From the NCBI GenBank assembly GCA_036759545.1, contig DAIOUL010000055.1, positions 1-16,525 of the forward strand: a DNA stretch of 16,525 bases, given 5' to 3'. Position numbers and translations under genes: made by a program. This document shows, in pieces, positions 12,728 through 16,525 of the stretch. The DNA comes from 66-474 sp036759545 (GTDB lineage Bacteria > Pseudomonadota > Gammaproteobacteria > Xanthomonadales > Rhodanobacteraceae). The notes under the pieces are model-generated. The model was not told the DNA's origin. It saw only the letters and a program-made list of their open reading frames with translations, and did not search any database. Numbering within the stretch: the stretch's first letter is position 1; each line of letters begins with the position of its first letter.

Positions 12728-15378
12728 GCGCGACGCGTCCCGATCCGGATCGCCTGCTCGCCGAAGTCGAAGCGCAGCGGCGGCAGGCTTCGCGCGGCAA
12801 GCTGAAAATTTTTTTCGGCGCCTGTCCCGGTGTGGGCAAGACCTACGCAATGTTGCAGTCGCTGCAGCAGTTGCGCGCCGAGGGCAAACGCGTGCTGGTC
12901 GGCCTGGTCGAAACGCATGGTCGCGCGGAGACCATCTGCTTGCTGCAGGGCCTGCCGCAACTGCCGCTGCGCGAGCTGGAATACCGCGGTCGCACTCTCC
13001 ACGAATTCGATCTGGACGCCGCGCTGGCCGCGCGGCCCGACATGATCGCTGTGGACGAACTTGCGCATTCGAATGTCGAAGGTAGCCGCCACCGCAAGCG
13101 CTGGCAGGATGTCGAGGAGTTGCTGGCCGCCGGTATCGACGTGCACAGTACCTTGAACGTGCAGCATCTGGAAAGCTTGAACGACATCGTCGGCCGCATC
13201 ACCGGCATCCGCGTGCGCGAGACGGTGCCGGAGCGCGTGTTCGATGCTGCCGACGAAGTGATTGTGGTCGACCTGCCCGCGGACGAGCTGTTGAAACGAC
13301 TTGCCGAAGGCAAGGTGTACTTCGCCGATGTGGCGCAACGCGCGCGCGAGCATTTCTTCCGCAAGGGGAATTTGATCGCGCTGCGCGAGCTCGCCTTGCG
13401 GCGCGCCGCCGACCGCGTGGATGCGCAGATGAACGATTACCGCCGCAGACGCGCGATCGAAACGGTGTGGCCCACGCGCGAGCGGCTGCTGGTCGGATTA
13501 GCCGGCACCGATGGCGACGAACGTCTGGTGCGCGATGCTGCGCGTCTGGCGCGCAAGCTGGAAGCGGACTGGATCGCCGCACACGTGGACGTCGCGCAGC
13601 GTCGGCGCGGCAAGGCCGTGCGCAGCCGTCTCGCGCGCACCCTCGAACTCGCCGCCAGCCTCGGCGCTGAAACCGCGACCCTGCCGGGCACGAACGTGGC
13701 CGACACACTGGTCGGATGCGCGCGCACGCGCAACGTCAATCGATTGCTGCTGGGTCATCGTCCCCGCTCGCCGTGGCGGTTCTGGCATCGCTCCCTCGCG
13801 GACCGCATCGGCCGGCGACATCCCGATCTCGATCTGATCGTGATCGCGCAAGGCGCGGGGCGAAAACAGCGTGCCGATGTGCAAGAGGCACGCGTCCCGC
13901 ACATCAAGTGGCTGGCGTACCTGTGGGCCAGCTTGGCCTGCTTCGCCGCGACCGCGCTCGCCTCGGTGCTGCTGCGCGTGTTCGATCTGGCCAATGTGGT
14001 GATGCTGTTTCTGCTCATCGTAGTGCTGATTGCGCTGCGTTGGGGCCGCGGCCCCGGGGCGTGGGCAGCCTTCCTTGCGGTCGCCTGTTTCGATTTTTTC
14101 TTCGTACCGCCGCGGCTGTCGATGAGCGTGGGCGACACGCAATACGTGTTCACCTTTGCGCTGATGCTGGGCGTAGCCTTGGTCATTGGTCAGTTGACCG
14201 CGCGCTTGCAGCATCAGGCACGGGTATCGGCGGCACGCGAGCGCCGCGCGATCACGCTGGCGCGGCTGTCGCGCGAACTTTCCGGCGCGCTGGTCGGCGA
14301 ACAGATCACCGAGATCGCGCAACGCGATTTCGCCGGCGGCTTCCAGGCGGGCATCGGCTTGGCGCTGCCCGATGCCGGCGATCGCGTGCGCGCGGTCGCG
14401 GGCAATGCCATCGAGGTGGACGAAAGCATCGCGCAATGGGTCTACGACCATGCGCAGCCTGCGGGCGCGGGCACTTCCACACTGAGTGCGGCGCGTGCGC
14501 GCTACCTGCCGTTGCAGGCACCGATGCGCACGCGCGGCGTGCTGGCATTGGAGCTCGCGAATCCCGAATTGCTGGACGAGCCCGAACAACAACGTCTGCT
14601 GGAAGCCTGCTGCAATCAGCTCGCGCTGGCGCTCGAGCGCGTGCACTTCGTCGAGGTCGCGCAGCACACGCTGGTGCAGATCGAGGGCGAGCGCATGCGC
14701 AACACGCTGCTCTCGGCGATGTCACACGACTTGCGCACGCCGCTCACCACGATCCTCGGCGCCGCGCAGGCGGCGGCATCGCAATTGCACGAACATCCCG
14801 CACAGCCGTTGGTCGCATCGATCAGCGAACAGGCCCAGGCGATGCTGCGGCTGATCGAAAACCTGCTGGATATGGCGCGTTTGCAAGACCGCGGCGTGGA
14901 ACTCAACCGGCAATGGCAGTCGCTCGAGGAAATCGTCGGATCCGCGCTACGCGAACTGCGCGAGCCGCTGCGCGCGCATCCGGTGAACGTGGATCTGCCC
15001 GCTGACCTGCCGCTGCTGGAAGTCGATGCACTGCTGATCGAACGCGTGCTGGTGAATCTGCTGGAGAATGCGGCCAAGCACACGCCGCCCGGCACGCCGA
15101 TCGAAGTGCGCGCGCGCAACGCAAACGGCGACCTCGTGATCGAGGTGAGCGACGCCGGCCCCGGCCTGCCGCCGATCGCGCCGGAAAAATTGTTCGATCC
15201 GTTCGAGCGTGGGCACAAGGAATCCTCCGTCGCAGGCATGGGACTGGGGCTGGCGCTAGCGCGCCGCATCGTCGAAGCACATGGCGGTCGGATCGAGGCC
15301 CGACCGGGTTCCCCGCACGGCGCGACTTTCGCTATTACATTGCCCGCGCCCGCACCGCCGCAACTGGAGCTTGCGTGA
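12724..15378 (+). CDS. kdpD: Osmosensitive K+ sensor histidine kinase KdpD
   Basis: Inner-membrane sensor kinase that phosphorylates KdpE under K+ limitation or osmotic stress. The product has 884 residues, close to E. coli KdpD. Seen in order: the N-terminal KdpD domain with Walker A GACPGVGKT (32-40) and VDELAHSN; a Usp-like domain (~250-370); four closely spaced membrane segments (~395-490); a GAF-like region; the H-box SAMSHDLRTPL with H668 as phospho-acceptor; the N-box LLENAAKHTPPG; and the G-boxes DAGPGLPP and GMGLGLALARRIVEAHGG. The ATG overlaps the kdpC stop. GGAGG at 12706-12710 is rather far upstream (13 nt). The stop overlaps the kdpE start. Confidence 0.96.
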   Translation: MSATRPDPDRLLAEVEAQRRQASRGKLKIFFGACPGVGKTYAMLQSLQQLRAEGKRVLVGLVETHGRAETICLLQGLPQLPLRELEYRGRTLHEFDLDAALAARPDMIAVDELAHSNVEGSRHRKRWQDVEELLAAGIDVHSTLNVQHLESLNDIVGRITGIRVRETVPERVFDAADEVIVVDLPADELLKRLAEGKVYFADVAQRAREHFFRKGNLIALRELALRRAADRVDAQMNDYRRRRAIETVWPTRERLLVGLAGTDGDERLVRDAARLARKLEADWIAAHVDVAQRRRGKAVRSRLARTLELAASLGAETATLPGTNVADTLVGCARTRNVNRLLLGHRPRSPWRFWHRSLADRIGRRHPDLDLIVIAQGAGRKQRADVQEARVPHIKWLAYLWASLACFAATALASVLLRVFDLANVVMLFLLIVVLIALRWGRGPGAWAAFLAVACFDFFFVPPRLSMSVGDTQYVFTFALMLGVALVIGQLTARLQHQARVSAARERRAITLARLSRELSGALVGEQITEIAQRDFAGGFQAGIGLALPDAGDRVRAVAGNAIEVDESIAQWVYDHAQPAGAGTSTLSAARARYLPLQAPMRTRGVLALELANPELLDEPEQQRLLEACCNQLALALERVHFVEVAQHTLVQIEGERMRNTLLSAMSHDLRTPLTTILGAAQAAASQLHEHPAQPLVASISEQAQAMLRLIENLLDMARLQDRGVELNRQWQSLEEIVGSALRELREPLRAHPVNVDLPADLPLLEVDALLIERVLVNLLENAAKHTPPGTPIEVRARNANGDLVIEVSDAGPGLPPIAPEKLFDPFERGHKESSVAGMGLGLALARRIVEAHGGRIEARPGSPHGATFAITLPAPAPPQLELA

Positions 15379-16079
15379 ATACGGCCAGCCTGAGCGCACG
15401 CATCCTGCTGGTCGAGGACGACGCCAACATCCGCCGCTTCGTGCGCGCGGCGCTGCAGGACGAGGGTTTCGAGGTGCACGAGGCCGATACCTGCAAACGC
15501 GCGCTGATCGAAGCCGCCACGCGGCAGCCCGATCTGGCGATCGTGGATCTTGGGCTGCCCGACGACGACGGCAAGATCTTCATCGCGCAGGTGCGCGGCT
15601 GGTCGGCATTGCCGATCGTGGTGCTGTCGGCGCGCGAGCGCGAGGAGGAGAAGGTCGCGGCGCTCGATGCGGGTGCCGATGATTATCTGGTAAAGCCTTT
15701 TGGCGTGCCGGAATTGCTCGCACGCGTGCGCGCGCAACTGCGCCGGCGCGCGCAGGCTGGCGCGATTTCAGGCTCGAACACTGTCGCGTTCGGCGAGATC
15801 AGCGTGGACCTCGCCAGCCATGAAGTGCGCAGACGCGGCGACATCGTGCATCTGACACCGATCGAATTCCGCCTGCTTGCCGCGCTGATTCGCGGCCACG
15901 GCCGCGTGCTGACTCATCGACAACTGCTCCATGACGTATGGGGACCTGGTTACGTCGATCGCGTCCACTACCTGCGCGTGCACATGGCAAACCTGCGCCA
16001 CAAGCTGGAAGACGATCCGACACGACCGGAACATCTGGTGACCGAATTGCAGGTCGGTTATCGGCTGGTTGGAATGTAA
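15375..16079 (+). CDS. kdpE: Response regulator KdpE (OmpR/PhoB family)
   Basis: DNA-binding response regulator that activates kdp transcription when phosphorylated by KdpD. The product has 234 residues. The receiver domain (~8-125) has E14-D15-D16, the phospho-acceptor D58 in AIVDLGLPDDDG, S85 and K107 in YLVKPFG. The winged-helix domain (~135-232) contains HLTPIEFRLLAALIRGHGRVLTHRQLLHDVWG and ends in LQVGYRLVGM. The start is the GTG at 15375, in a GTGA overlap with kdpD, with GGAG at 15366-15369. It is the last gene of the operon. No strong intrinsic terminator follows; only the palindrome at 16145 is notable. Confidence 0.96.
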   Translation: MNTASLSARILLVEDDANIRRFVRAALQDEGFEVHEADTCKRALIEAATRQPDLAIVDLGLPDDDGKIFIAQVRGWSALPIVVLSAREREEEKVAALDAGADDYLVKPFGVPELLARVRAQLRRRAQAGAISGSNTVAFGEISVDLASHEVRRRGDIVHLTPIEFRLLAALIRGHGRVLTHRQLLHDVWGPGYVDRVHYLRVHMANLRHKLEDDPTRPEHLVTELQVGYRLVGM

Positions 16080-16144
16080 CTGTATCGATTCTGCTGCGCA
16101 TGCTGAGCGGCATGACTGACAATCCCAGGACCACGTCATCGAAC

Positions 16145-16158
16145 GTGACCACGGTCAC
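16145..16158. promoter_or_regulatory. Palindrome between kdpE and the TonB-receptor gene
   Basis: GTGACC (16145-16150), AC, then GGTCAC (16153-16158): perfect 6-nt arms. It lies 66 bp after the kdpE stop and 53 bp upstream of a TATAAT box. It is too short and lacks T-residues for a convincing terminator. A dimeric regulator operator upstream of the receptor promoter is the more likely reading, regulator unknown. Confidence 0.35.
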
Positions 16159-16210
16159 CGGCTGAGCCCACTGCTCATGACTTTTGGTCCATGCGAAGGA
16201 GATAGAATGT

Positions 16211-16216
16211 TATAAT
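16211..16216 (+). promoter_or_regulatory. Consensus -10 box (TATAAT) upstream of the TonB-receptor gene
   Basis: An exact TATAAT in a local AT-rich patch (ATGTTATAATATTTC) of otherwise GC-rich DNA. It lies 30 nt before the receptor start codon, giving a short leader. No good -35 is at 17 nt (TCCATG), so it may need an activator. The nearby palindrome at 16145 could be that site. Confidence 0.45.
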
Positions 16217-16245
16217 ATTTCATTCCTTTCCTGGCTGGAACTCCC

Positions 16246-16525
16246 ATGAAACCGACCCTCATTGCGTTGGCGATTGCGACGGTCCTCGGCGTGAGCCCTG
16301 CTTTTGCGCAAAGCTCGTCGAGCACAAATGCCGACCAGTCATCCGCGCCGGCGGAGGCATCAGACAAGCAGCCCAAGACTTTGGAAGCAGTCCAAGTCAC
16401 GGCGGCACTAGATCGCGCGCGCAACGCGCTGTCGCCGGACACCGGCACGAGCCAGACCGTGTTCGACCGGAAGTCGATCCAGCAATTGCCGGAAGGCGAC
16501 AGCACCCCGCTCAACCAGGTGATCC
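16246..16525 (+). CDS. TonB-dependent receptor, N-terminal part (runs off the window)
   Basis: 93 residues are visible before the window ends. A signal peptide (KPTLIALAIATVLGVSPAFA, cleavage about residue 21) is followed by a Ser/Ala-rich linker with many polar residues. Next come LEAVQVTAAL (~45-54), resembling a TonB box, and the start of a plug domain (TSQTVFDRKSIQQLPEG, then TPLNQVI). The LPxGxxTPLNQV pattern is common in TonB-dependent receptors of Xanthomonadales as I recall them. The protein would be an energised outer-membrane uptake channel; the ligand cannot be told from this part. The ATG at 16246 has a weak GGAA upstream. It is outside the kdp operon, with its own likely promoter. 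Confidence 0.8.
   Translation, partial: MKPTLIALAIATVLGVSPAFAQSSSSTNADQSSAPAEASDKQPKTLEAVQVTAALDRARNALSPDTGTSQTVFDRKSIQQLPEGDSTPLNQVI

Noticed and set aside
16196..16215. AAGGAG followed by ATG-TTA-TAA, a two-codon ORF with an excellent ribosome-binding site.
   Set aside because: The same bases form the TATAAT box. If that promoter is used, the site is not transcribed, and a two-codon ORF cannot be supported from sequence alone.

Overview
The window is high-GC DNA from a gammaproteobacterium. The RNase E sequence, a GacA/UvrY-type regulator beside a tRNA-Gly/tRNA-Cys pair, a Gcw_chp outer-membrane protein and the TonB-receptor style fit Xanthomonadales (Lysobacterales), perhaps Rhodanobacteraceae. 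That placement is an inference from gene content; no database was searched.

Layout: (1) 3-2492, the 3' part of rne (RNase E), convergent with (2) 2495-3157, a GacA/UvrY-like response regulator on the minus strand. A perfect 11-bp inverted repeat sits at the junction. (3) 3273-3565, tRNA-Gly(GCC) and tRNA-Cys(GCA), with a good promoter before the first. (4) About 3566-7031, a very small integrative mobilizable element (IME) next to the 3' end of tRNA-Cys. It holds a P4-type tyrosine integrase, a 500-bp non-coding region with four hairpins and an RP4-like oriT nic site, a MobC-like accessory protein, and a MOBP/VirD2-like relaxase. No cargo gene, excisionase, replication gene or mating-pair apparatus is visible, so it would depend on a helper. 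The right attachment site could not be identified. (5) 7352-16079, a tightly packed kdp potassium-uptake operon: a 32-codon membrane peptide gene, kdpF, kdpA, kdpB, a TorF/Gcw_chp outer-membrane protein gene, kdpC, kdpD, kdpE. (6) 16246-end, the start of a TonB-dependent receptor with a consensus TATAAT box upstream.

How the genes work together: KdpFABC is the high-affinity, ATP-driven K+ uptake complex. KdpD (sensor kinase) and KdpE (response regulator) control its transcription. The operon is joined by 4- to 11-nt overlaps or gaps of 9-11 nt, so the porin-like gene between kdpB and kdpC is almost certainly co-expressed. In the IME, the relaxase with MobC should nick the minus strand at 5427/5426. 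Transfer from there would lead with the hairpin region and int and end with the mob genes, the usual order for mobilizable elements.

The most interesting parts are the hairpin-rich oriT region of the mini-IME, the tandem ribbon-helix-helix layout of its MobC, and the two non-canonical genes in the kdp operon. I saw no CRISPR array, no IS element and no recognisable defence system.
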